The notes: generated by a model not told the origin, from the letters alone. A DNA stretch of 10,127 nt from an uncultured Lachnospiraceae bacterium (GCA_902797785.1 CADBUD010000089.1:1-10127); one strand, 5' to 3'. Shown: positions 1 through 7,638, counted from the first letter of the stretch. Made by a program: numbers and translations.

Positions 1-90
1 CTGTCTCTGTTTCCTTTGTTGCTTCTGCTTCTTCTGCTGTCTTTGTTTCCTCTGCTGTTTCTGTTTCCTCTGTTGTTTCCGCTTCCTCTG
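1..90 (-). repeat. Imperfect 18-bp tandem repeat coding a six-residue Glu/Thr/Ala repeat
   Basis: Four successive 18-bp units are visible at 10-27, 28-45, 46-63 and 64-81, with partial units at 1-9 and 82-90. On the plus strand the third unit reads TTTCCTCTGCTGTTTCTG and the others differ at several positions. On the coding (minus) strand each unit gives six residues of T/A-E-E-T/A type. Unit length is a multiple of three, so gain or loss of units would change linker length without breaking the frame. The array touches the window edge and may continue. Confidence 0.75.
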
Positions 91-253
91 TCAGCAGATC
101 CGTCTGCTCTGGCAGCTCATCTGACAAAATCTCCGTCTCTGTCAAAGGCTCCGCTGCAGAAACCAACGGGAGATCTGTCGGAAGCAGTGAGATTGCAAGT
201 GCACCAGAAAGGACTACAGAAAGAATTTTCTTTGCGAGTTTTTTTCCTGTCAT
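1..253 (-). CDS. Secreted protein, N-terminal fragment (signal peptide plus Glu/Thr-rich tract)
   Basis: An open frame starts at the ATG complementary to 251-253 and leaves the window at base 1 after 84 codons with no stop. It begins MTGKKLAKKILSVVLSGALA: a Lys-rich n-region, a hydrophobic core and a probable cleavage site near LVSAAE (residues 31-36), so the product is exported. From about residue 36 it becomes a low-complexity Glu/Thr/Ala linker (ETETAEETKTAEEA type) encoded by 18-bp DNA repeats. GGAG six nt before the ATG, with AAAGGAG just upstream, supports the start. It lies 19 nt after the stop of the 1709-residue protein and its ribosome binding site directly follows that stop, so the two are probably cotranscribed. 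The functional part is outside the window. By analogy with its neighbours it may be another repeat-containing surface protein, but that is inference. The opposite strand is open here only because of the repeat composition. Confidence 0.85.
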   Translation of the reverse strand, partial: MTGKKLAKKILSVVLSGALAISLLPTDLPLVSAAEPLTETEILSDELPEQTDLLTEEAETTEETETAEETKTAEEAEATKETET

Positions 254-272
254 TATTTTCTCCGCTCCTTTC

Positions 273-3200
273 CTAGTTAGAACTCTTTGCCGTATATGAA
301 ACGATCTTCACACCGGACGGCAAGGATGATTTTTTTATTGCTTTTTTATATTTGGCATATTTTTTCTTTGGAACATAAATCTTTGCTCCGGATTTCAGAC
401 CTTTGAAAGCACCTTTGTTAAAGGTCGGCACGGTAGTTCCTTTAAAGATAATCTTTTTGATATTGGAAGAACCGTAAAATGCTTTTGCCTTTACCCTTCG
501 GATATTTTTCGGAACAACAATTCTTGTCGCTTTTGTATTTTTGAACGTTTCCGCTCCAATTTCTGTTACCTTATATACGGTCGTCCCAATCGTGATCCGG
601 TTCGCCATCAGATAATTGGATTTTTTTGTGATATTTTTAATCAATCGGGCTTTCTTTCCACTAAGAACCTTGTATTCTCCCTTGGTTCCCTTCCATTTTG
701 TACCGACCTTCACTTTTTTCTTATTTGTATTATCGGAAGGATTTGTCGTACTGCTTCCATCTGCTTCCCATCTTGCCACAAAGGAAACTGAATGAGACGG
801 CATCGTATAAAGAGATCCGGAGGCATAGGTCATCGTTCCCTCGACCCAGCCAATGAAATTATATCCCTTTTTGGTAAATGGATTGGCCGGAAGTGTAATA
901 ATCGACCCTTCTGTTACATATCCATCGGAGGAGCTCTCTCCTGTAGCTCCGTCTCCACCGTAATAATTTACCATATAAGCTACCGGCGGACGATCGGAAT
1001 AATTGATTCCAACACTGACCGTCAGATCTGTAGATTCTGCTACATAGCCCGAAGGAAGTTTAAACGTTCCGACGGCAGTATTTCCATTCAGATCCCAGCA
1101 GTCAATCGAATTGGCAATTACCGGCTCTGTGGCGCCTTCCGGAATCTCTGCAGAAATTCCGAGCGTTGTCAAGAGTGCCAGAATTTCCAATTCATCTGCA
1201 TCATATTCTACGTCGATGCTCTCCTGGCTTGGTGTGAGTCCATAGACCGGAACGTACTGATTGATCACAACCAGGGGCTTTTGTGAATTTGCCGCATAGG
1301 TATAGCCGGATGGCAGAACAAAATCCGCAGAAGCAACATTTCCAGAAATCGTCCATGCGGATAATTCATTAGAAATGTATGGCTCCTCATAGCCGTTTGG
1401 AACAACTGCTGTCAGCTTCATGCGGGACAGCTGTCTTTGAATCTCAATCGTCGATGTCCCATAAGCCACATCCAGACTGGTCTTTTCTGTTGTTACACTC
1501 TCTACCGGAATATCTCCCCGTTTGATCGTCACGCGCACGACGCCGGATACATCGCTGTAGCGGTATCCGCTCGGAAGGGTAAAGGTACCTTTCGCGTAAT
1601 TGGAAAAGATTTCCCAGTTTTTGACCTCATTCGTAATGGTCGGTGCCGGCTGTCCTTCCGGAACCAGTCCATTGATCTTTAATTTTGCCAATTCTTCAAA
1701 AATCTCATCATTTCCCGCATTATAGGAAACACTGATGGAGGATGCGGATGAAACCAGGGATTTAACCGGAATATATCTCTCCACCTTAATTTCGACCGGA
1801 TTTGCGCCTTCTTCTAATTTATAATATTCCGGCACACTGAAATTACCATAAGCTGCACTGCCGCTTACGACCCAGTTCCCTGCCTGATTCGAAATCGTCG
1901 GTGGAAGCTCTCCCTCCGGAACCTCAGCCTGAATATTCAATGTGGCTAGCTGTGTCTTGACATCTGCCTCGGAGGCTTCGCTGGAAACAAGGATACTGTC
2001 GATCGAAGATTTTAATTTGGTAACCGGAACTACATATTCGAATCCGACCACTGCCTTCATAACCTCCGGACTTTCTGCGCGATATCCTTCCGGAGCTTCG
2101 AATGTACCATACGCCTGCTTCAATCCGGTATTGATCGACCAGCAGTCCTCTGTATTCTCCAGATCGACCAGCATTGCCCGTTCCGTCTCTCCGTAGACTT
2201 CTAACTGCAGCAGCTTTTGTAGAATATCCTCCTCCGTCGCTCCATATCCCACACTCAGCATATTCTTTGAGGTGCTCACGGAAACCAATGGATAGTATTT
2301 GTTCAACTGAACCGTGACCTTGTTGACCTCATCACTGATCGTATATGGCTCGGATACCACGAAGGAACCTGTTGCAGAGGTGCCATCCTCACTGATTTCC
2401 CAAAGCTCTGCCCGGTTTCCAATCTCCGGCTGTGCCGTGCCTTCTGGAACGGTCGGAATAATTTTAAGATTTGCCAGACGTCTCTTGATTTCGGAGCTGG
2501 ATGCATATTCTGATACATCCAGACTAAGTGCGGATGGAGTAAGGGAGGTTACCGGAATATCGCGAACGACTTTAACACTTACTTTCCCAACATTTTCCGC
2601 AAATTCATAGCCATCCGGTGCAGTAAAGGTCTTTACAGCTGTTCCGGTCTCATTATTTAACTCCCATACATCGTCATTATCTAATATCAGAGGAACCTCT
2701 CCTGTCGGAACTGTTCCTGTAATTGTCAGGTTGGACAATGCCTCATATACACTCTGGTTCGTCGAATCATATGGTACATGAATCGTTGTCTCGCTCGGTA
2801 CGAGAGAGGACACCGGAATGATGCTGACAACATTGACCACGACTTTTCCATCATAATCATCACCGAAAGAATAAATGCTGTCCTCCGGCAGGGTAAAGGT
2901 CGCTGTCGCTGTCTTTTTCATATTCGTCAGAACCCAGCGGTTCGCGGTATCATTTAATATTGTCGGTGGCTTCTGCCCTTCCGGAACCTCCGGCAGGAGC
3001 GATACCTCCGCCACTAACTGCTTTTGTATCTCAATAACACTTGCATAATATTTGGTGTAGATCGTATCCACAGACGGCTTTATGTTTGTCACCGGAATCC
3101 GGCGGATCAGTGTCACTTCGATCCGTGCCTCTGCGCCCTGCAGACGATATCCATCCGGAATTTCAAACTTTCCGACGGCTACACTGTCACTGACATTCCA

Positions 3201-5402
3201 ATTGGCTGTCGTATTCTCAATATCCGGGATCTGCGCCCCTGCCGGAACTGCTGCCCGGATGACCAATTGCGCCAGCTTTTCTTTGATTTCATCCGACGGT
3301 GTATCATACCAGACCGCCATCTCAGTCTTGGAGGTCGTCATAGCCGTAATCGGCGTATATCTTGCAATAGAAACGGTTACCTGATTGACACTCGGCTCGC
3401 ATTGATAACCGGACGGTATCACAAAGCTTCCTGTCGCTGTAGTCCCATCCTCATTGATGGACCAGCAGTAAATATCGTTTTCAATGATCGGCCGGGTCAT
3501 TCCAGCCTTTACGGTGGCAACAATGTTTAATTTTGCCAGCTCCTCCAGCACATCCGCATTGGTCGCGCTAAATAGGATATCAACGGACTTCGCTGACGGC
3601 GTCAGCTGGGTAATCGGGATATCATCCCGATATACGGTAATCGTCAAGGTCGAGAATCCGGTAAATCCATAGCCATTCGGTGCCGAGAAATTACCGGTAT
3701 AGACCGTACCACCATCCTGTGTCGAGCCGGAATTGGTCCAGCAGGTCGCATTATTCGTCAGAACCGGCTCCGCATAACCAGTCGGAACCGCACCGATGAT
3801 CGTCATTTCTGTCAGCTGCCGCATAATATAAGCATCTGTCACATCACAGTCATAATACTGGATGGTGTTGCTCGTTGTATAGACCTCTGTGATCGGAATA
3901 AATTTTTCCAGATCAATAGTGAGGGTATTGTCTGCCCCATCATCAAACACATATCCCGTCGGTGCCGTAAAGGTACCGATGGCATGGTCTCCTTCAATCG
4001 TCCAGCATGCCGGATTATTGTCGATCTGGCATTCCCTGATGTTGACTCCCAGGCTGGAGTCGATGATTGGCTCAATTTGAAGCTCTGACAATTTGGTCTT
4101 AATATACACATCTGTCGCATTATCCGGAATCTGTATATAGGTGCTTCCGCTCCGGATTCCACTGATTGGAATATTTCCACAGATAACATCGAGTACGACT
4201 TTTCCATCGTTTACGGTATAGATTGCCGTACCATCCGGCGGAATACAGTCACTGGCGGTAAATGTCGCCGTCGCTGTTGCATTTTCCATGATTCTCGTGG
4301 CGCCATCGCTCATTTCGACATCCCACTTTTCCTGGCTGTTCAGGATGGATGGCCCCGTCACATTGGTCGCCATCGTCGGTACAATCTCCAGTGCGCCAAG
4401 AATCGCCCTTAGCTGTGTCAGTGTCGTACCATAATTAACCGTAATCGAACTGATTGCTGCGCCTTTGGAATTATGTGCTTTCATATTCCGTATAATCTGA
4501 GGCACCTGGATATTATAGACGAACGTAGAAACCGAACTGGTGCGCATCCCCTCTTTGACCGCGATTGCTTTGATTACCGTTGTCGTGCTGATTGTCAACG
4601 GAACTCCGGTGTACTTTGTACTCTCCGTTGTCGGCTCCGTCCCGTCCAAAGTATAGTAAATCTCTGCATCCTCGGTCTCACTTAGGATCTGTACGTTAAT
4701 CGCGCTCCTGTAGATTCCCAGCGCATCCGGCTCCATATTTGCCTTAGAAGTCGGCTTGCCTGCTGTCTCTAAAATCGTATAAGTATATACCTCTGTAACA
4801 TCACTGTTCCTGTACCCTCCGGCTACAGCAAATGCTCTCAAATAATAAGTTCCCGGAGTATCCATCCGGATAATTCCGTTATAAAAGTTTCCTGCTCCCA
4901 CAGACGGAGTCGTTCCATCCAGAGTATAGTAAATCGATGCATTTTCTGTCGCACAGTTCAAAATGATCGTCTGTCCCTGATTGTACGTACCGCTCTCAAG
5001 ATCAACCGTCGGCGTCGCCGCCTTTTCCATTTCCTTGATCTCATAATTAAAAACTGCCACGCTGCTCTGCAGGCCGGTGTTCCCATCAAATGCATAGGTC
5101 TTTAACTCATAATTCCCCGGAACATCAATAATGATCGGTTCTGAAGATGAGTACATCTGATAAGATGTTGATGGATCTGCTGTGTTAGACAGACAATAAA
5201 ATATGGTCGCATTGATTCTCTGGGAAATCGTAATCCTCTGCCCCTGCGTATAAGTCCCGCTGGCTGTCGCGACCGGTGCCTCTATGGCATCCTCCGCATA
5301 TACAACCCCGGTTCCCATTGCCGCTCCATCGCACATGCTGACACACATTGCAATCGCCAGCATCCACGCCAGCAACCGCCTTTTCAAGCTCTTCTTGTGC
5401 AT
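273..5402 (-). CDS. Giant secreted multidomain surface protein (CHB_HEX_C-like x3, ~13 novel repeats, Listeria-Bacteroides repeat, Lys-rich LRR end)
   Basis: This 1709-residue protein begins with a signal peptide (Lys/Arg-rich n-region, hydrophobic core at 9-22, probable cleavage near VYAED, 34-38). Residues 41-124, 128-211 and 216-298 are three chitobiase/beta-hexosaminidase C-terminal-like domains; the second and third carry the hallmark IYYTLDGTxP, the first is degenerate. Residues 297-1468 are about 13 copies of an ~88-residue domain, each with one conserved Trp. Residues 1476-1546 form a Listeria-Bacteroides repeat (GYNFIGW, then ARWEAD). Residues 1561-1709 are a Lys-rich module with BspA-type LRR segments (VTEIGAETF, RVKAKAFYGSSNIKKI). 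I see no LPXTG motif, C-terminal membrane anchor or enzymatic domain, so an adhesive or structural role is likely; wall attachment through the basic C-terminus is inference. The start is set by GGAGG eight nt upstream; an ATG at 5409 abuts that site too closely. It lies 60 nt after the chemoreceptor stop with no terminator between. Confidence 0.93.
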   Translation of the reverse strand: MHKKSLKRRLLAWMLAIAMCVSMCDGAAMGTGVVYAEDAIEAPVATASGTYTQGQRITISQRINATIFYCLSNTADPSTSYQMYSSSEPIIIDVPGNYELKTYAFDGNTGLQSSVAVFNYEIKEMEKAATPTVDLESGTYNQGQTIILNCATENASIYYTLDGTTPSVGAGNFYNGIIRMDTPGTYYLRAFAVAGGYRNSDVTEVYTYTILETAGKPTSKANMEPDALGIYRSAINVQILSETEDAEIYYTLDGTEPTTESTKYTGVPLTISTTTVIKAIAVKEGMRTSSVSTFVYNIQVPQIIRNMKAHNSKGAAISSITVNYGTTLTQLRAILGALEIVPTMATNVTGPSILNSQEKWDVEMSDGATRIMENATATATFTASDCIPPDGTAIYTVNDGKVVLDVICGNIPISGIRSGSTYIQIPDNATDVYIKTKLSELQIEPIIDSSLGVNIRECQIDNNPACWTIEGDHAIGTFTAPTGYVFDDGADNTLTIDLEKFIPITEVYTTSNTIQYYDCDVTDAYIMRQLTEMTIIGAVPTGYAEPVLTNNATCWTNSGSTQDGGTVYTGNFSAPNGYGFTGFSTLTITVYRDDIPITQLTPSAKSVDILFSATNADVLEELAKLNIVATVKAGMTRPIIENDIYCWSINEDGTTATGSFVIPSGYQCEPSVNQVTVSIARYTPITAMTTSKTEMAVWYDTPSDEIKEKLAQLVIRAAVPAGAQIPDIENTTANWNVSDSVAVGKFEIPDGYRLQGAEARIEVTLIRRIPVTNIKPSVDTIYTKYYASVIEIQKQLVAEVSLLPEVPEGQKPPTILNDTANRWVLTNMKKTATATFTLPEDSIYSFGDDYDGKVVVNVVSIIPVSSLVPSETTIHVPYDSTNQSVYEALSNLTITGTVPTGEVPLILDNDDVWELNNETGTAVKTFTAPDGYEFAENVGKVSVKVVRDIPVTSLTPSALSLDVSEYASSSEIKRRLANLKIIPTVPEGTAQPEIGNRAELWEISEDGTSATGSFVVSEPYTISDEVNKVTVQLNKYYPLVSVSTSKNMLSVGYGATEEDILQKLLQLEVYGETERAMLVDLENTEDCWSINTGLKQAYGTFEAPEGYRAESPEVMKAVVGFEYVVPVTKLKSSIDSILVSSEASEADVKTQLATLNIQAEVPEGELPPTISNQAGNWVVSGSAAYGNFSVPEYYKLEEGANPVEIKVERYIPVKSLVSSASSISVSYNAGNDEIFEELAKLKINGLVPEGQPAPTITNEVKNWEIFSNYAKGTFTLPSGYRYSDVSGVVRVTIKRGDIPVESVTTEKTSLDVAYGTSTIEIQRQLSRMKLTAVVPNGYEEPYISNELSAWTISGNVASADFVLPSGYTYAANSQKPLVVINQYVPVYGLTPSQESIDVEYDADELEILALLTTLGISAEIPEGATEPVIANSIDCWDLNGNTAVGTFKLPSGYVAESTDLTVSVGINYSDRPPVAYMVNYYGGDGATGESSSDGYVTEGSIITLPANPFTKKGYNFIGWVEGTMTYASGSLYTMPSHSVSFVARWEADGSSTTNPSDNTNKKKVKVGTKWKGTKGEYKVLSGKKARLIKNITKKSNYLMANRITIGTTVYKVTEIGAETFKNTKATRIVVPKNIRRVKAKAFYGSSNIKKIIFKGTTVPTFNKGAFKGLKSGAKIYVPKKKYAKYKKAIKKSSLPSGVKIVSYTAKSSN
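999..4514 (-). repeat. About 13 tandem copies of an ~88-residue extracellular domain
   Basis: Twelve clear copies start at residues 411, 502, 595, 683, 769, 862, 949, 1037, 1125, 1211, 1298 and 1384 of the 1709-residue protein; a divergent first copy covers about 297-409. Each begins with an IPV-like motif (IPIT, IPVT, VPVY). A helix-like segment of EIxxxLAxLxI type follows, then P-G and P-I-x-N, then an invariant Trp in W-x-I context, a G-x-F segment, P-x-GY, and a final strand of VxVxIxRY type. The Trp residues are at 360, 467, 555, 647, 735, 823, 913, 1001, 1088, 1177, 1263, 1350 and 1436, spaced 86-92 apart except for the first interval (107). The copies differ widely in sequence, so the duplication is old and has diverged under selection on the fold. 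I cannot assign the unit to a named family; a divergent Ig-like domain is possible. Confidence 0.88.
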
Positions 5403-5462
5403 ACTTCATCCCTCCATTTATGCCTTTTCCTACTCTTTCTTTTGTAGTATTTTTTGGTATCC

Positions 5463-7403
5463 TTAGATACGATTTTTGTAAATTCCAACATTGGACTCAT
5501 CGACCTCATAAACTCCGGTATCAATATAATCCGGAATCTCTTTCCCTTTATACAGGTCGGCCAGCAGCTCTAACGGCTTATTTCCCCAGATGAAGGCTCT
5601 CTGCGCGATGGCTGTCCGGACAACTCCATTCTCAATGAACTCTGCAATATGGGAAGTGAAATCCACCGTCACAATATCCATGCCGATTTCATGGTCAGCC
5701 GCATATTCTCCAAGTGCCGTTCCCCAGTTGACATTGGTAGTAAAGATAATGCTCGTCTCCGGGTCGGTTTTTCTGATATCTTCGAGATATGTCTCGATTG
5801 CTGCTTCTGATGGCTCACTCGGAATATCAATAAGATGCGGCCGGATCGAAGTATTTTCCTCCAGAGCTTCTGCCAGACTGGTTCCTCTGCTTTCGATGGA
5901 AGCAATCTTGATATCTGACCAGATACCGATTGCCACAGAGCCCTTTCCATTTAACATCTGGTCGATCACTCCTGCTGTAAATCGTCCGAGCTCTGTAGAA
6001 TTCGTCTGGATAAAGGTCTCATAGGAAACTCCCTCTACCTTAGAGCTGATAAAGAAAATCTTAAGACCTTTGGCACGTGCGTCCTTTAATGCCGAAACTA
6101 TCTCTGTTGAATCTATCGGACTAATTACCAGCGCACTGAACCCCCGTTGAACAAAATCCTTGATTGCTGTCACAATTTCTGACGCAGCTTTCGCTCTGCT
6201 CTTCGGCGCAACGAACTCTACTTTGAAATTGAACGCCTTGGCTGTATCAATCGCTTCGTTGATCGTAGGCGTCCAAAAATCATCGTCAATATCGAAAATA
6301 TAACCCACTCTCGGGAATTTTCTTTCAAAGGCCTCCATGCGGATCTCATTTCTCATATCATTGATCTTGGAAACGCTCTCCAGCAGGCTGTCGGACATAC
6401 TGTTTAATATGTTGCACTTGCTGTCCTGTGTATACATCAAAGAGCTGACCTCTTTTGTCGTAGCTAAAGACTGATTGATGATCCTGCTCATGTTTTCTAT
6501 TGAATCGATCAGTTTTTCCTTTTCTCCCCGGATTACGGAAACCTCTTTATAAAAATCCTCCTGCTTCTGAATGAAGCCTGCCACGTGGTTATTGATGCTG
6601 TCAAAGGAGGAAACCACCTGTCCTACAGCCCTTTCTGAATCTTGAAATACCTCTAAGGACTCATCGATCATTTCCTTAAGATTGGAAAATTCCTCCGAGA
6701 TTCCCTCGATGGAATCAGTGATCGTACTGCTCGCTAACGTTGTTTCCTCAGATAGCTTACGAACCTCCTCTGCCACTACGGCAAAACCCTTTCCAGCCTC
6801 TCCGGCCCGTGCAGCCTCGATGGAGGCATTTAGAGAAAGCAGATTCGTCTGGTCCGCGATCCCCTCTATGGAATGAACGATCTCATCGATTTTTTGTACT
6901 TTTTCCAGTAAGACCCCGATTTCCTCTGAAATCGCCTGATTGGCCTTTGCACTGTCGCTCTGGCGGCTCTGGAGATTGCTGACTGCCATTTTCCCCTCAT
7001 CACTTACGCCGCCCATTTCCTTGGCAGATTCGATCAGAGACGCGGAGCGGCGGGACATGCTCTCCACTTCACCGGCAAAGCTTTCCGCGATTTCATTGCA
7101 GAGCACGATTTCTTCTTTTTGCTTCTTTGCTCCTTCTTCGATATAACCGGCAGCAACAGATACATTATCCGAGACCTTAACGATGGAGGTGATGACTCCT
7201 GCCAGCTGCTCTGCCGTAAGATCTACCTCATAAAATTCGCGGAAGATCTCTGTCAGGTACTTTCCATACCTGTTATAAATTTTTGCAATCTTCTCTTCTG
7301 AATTTGGAGTCCGTGAAAGTGCGCCCGGCGTAAAATCGCCATTATTAAACTTTCCCATAACATACTCTAAGCTTTGTTCCTGTTCGTCTTTCTTTTTCCA
7401 CAT
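5463..7403 (-). CDS. Soluble methyl-accepting chemotaxis protein with C-terminal periplasmic-binding-type ligand domain
   Basis: This 646-residue protein has no signal peptide and no hydrophobic segment long enough to span the membrane. Residues 1-60 are a short unclassified lead-in. About 60-350 form the antiparallel coiled coil of a chemoreceptor; the kinase-contact tip is near-canonical (ADQTNLLSLNASIEAARAGE at 183-202, then GKGFAVVAEEVRKLSEE at 204-220), so it should bind CheA and CheW in cytoplasmic arrays. Residues 364-646 resemble a type I periplasmic (ribose/galactose-type) binding domain: RVGYIFD start, ALVISPIDS, FIQTNSTELGRFTAG, RGTSLAEALEE and a QRAFIWGNKPLELLADL end. Known family members of that type bind sugars or small polar ligands outside the cell; here the domain must be cytosolic, like the effector domain of LacI-type repressors. 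The ligand cannot be read from sequence. GAGGTG seven nt upstream supports the ATG. It is the apparent first gene of the minus-strand operon. Confidence 0.93.
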   Translation of the reverse strand: MWKKKDEQEQSLEYVMGKFNNGDFTPGALSRTPNSEEKIAKIYNRYGKYLTEIFREFYEVDLTAEQLAGVITSIVKVSDNVSVAAGYIEEGAKKQKEEIVLCNEIAESFAGEVESMSRRSASLIESAKEMGGVSDEGKMAVSNLQSRQSDSAKANQAISEEIGVLLEKVQKIDEIVHSIEGIADQTNLLSLNASIEAARAGEAGKGFAVVAEEVRKLSEETTLASSTITDSIEGISEEFSNLKEMIDESLEVFQDSERAVGQVVSSFDSINNHVAGFIQKQEDFYKEVSVIRGEKEKLIDSIENMSRIINQSLATTKEVSSLMYTQDSKCNILNSMSDSLLESVSKINDMRNEIRMEAFERKFPRVGYIFDIDDDFWTPTINEAIDTAKAFNFKVEFVAPKSRAKAASEIVTAIKDFVQRGFSALVISPIDSTEIVSALKDARAKGLKIFFISSKVEGVSYETFIQTNSTELGRFTAGVIDQMLNGKGSVAIGIWSDIKIASIESRGTSLAEALEENTSIRPHLIDIPSEPSEAAIETYLEDIRKTDPETSIIFTTNVNWGTALGEYAADHEIGMDIVTVDFTSHIAEFIENGVVRTAIAQRAFIWGNKPLELLADLYKGKEIPDYIDTGVYEVDESNVGIYKNRI

Positions 7404-7450
7404 AATCTCTCACCTCATCGACCTTTCTCTCGTATTTCACATATTTTATA

Positions 7451-7472
7451 GGAAACGAATTTATTCGTTTCC
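7451..7472. promoter_or_regulatory. Perfect 22-bp palindrome, candidate operator or leader hairpin of the chemoreceptor gene
   Basis: Arms GGAAACGAAT (7451-7460) and ATTCGTTTCC (7463-7472) are perfectly complementary around a TT centre. On the minus strand the palindrome is immediately followed by TATAAA (7445-7450), about 41 nt before the chemoreceptor ATG. If TATAAA serves as a -10 element, the palindrome covers the spacer and -35 position, as an operator would; no good -35 hexamer is visible at that spacing. In a transcript from the upstream promoter it would form a 10-bp hairpin. Which role applies is open. Confidence 0.55.
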
Positions 7473-7535
7473 CATTGCGCCAAACGCGAGGTGCTGAAAG
7501 CGCCCTTCCTATCACGTTTGTGTGCATTAATGTGT

Positions 7536-7570
7536 TATAGTAAATGCATTTATTTAATGCGTTTACTATA
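7536..7570. promoter_or_regulatory. Inverted repeat with 15-bp arms in the chemoreceptor leader
   Basis: Arms TATAGTAAATGCATT (7536-7550) and AATGCGTTTACTATA (7556-7570) are complementary except for one position and flank a 5-nt AT spacer. The mismatch is a G-T pair in plus-strand RNA and an A-C mismatch in minus-strand RNA, so minus-strand transcripts would form a slightly weakened stem. It lies between the best promoter (7639-7667) and the chemoreceptor start. It could be a DNA-binding site for a dimeric regulator or an RNA structure. No T-run follows it on the minus strand, so it is not an obvious terminator. Confidence 0.55.
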
Positions 7571-7638
7571 TGCATATGGGTTTTTGTGCTGCCGCGATAT
7601 CGTTTCGTTTTTGCATCTCGTCCACGCATTTTAATTTA

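Noticed and set aside
16..276. Leucine/proline-rich open frame on the plus strand at the left edge
   Set aside because: It is the antisense shadow of the repeat-coding signal-peptide fragment on the minus strand, which has a clear ribosome binding site and signal peptide.
1512..1520. RGD tripeptide in the giant surface protein (residues 1295-1297), a possible integrin-binding motif
   Set aside because: It sits at a repeat junction where the preceding residues vary freely (RDD at another junction), is present once only, and is expected at appreciable frequency by chance in a protein this long.
5452..5474. Small inverted repeat GTATC/GATAC around the chemoreceptor stop codon as a terminator
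   Set aside because: The stem is only 5 bp and on the minus strand it is followed by an A-run, not a T-run, so it should not end the transcript.
7492..7509. Possible CcpA (cre) site, TGAAAGCGC near 7495-7503
   Set aside because: Only one half matches the TGAAAGCGCTTTCA-type consensus; the other half has several mismatches.
7345..7629. 94-codon open frame on the minus strand through the chemoreceptor leader and into its first codons
   Set aside because: It has no ribosome binding site, would start within a few nt of the predicted transcript start, overlaps the chemoreceptor start out of frame, and its composition (Arg/Lys/Tyr-rich, no domain) does not resemble a protein.
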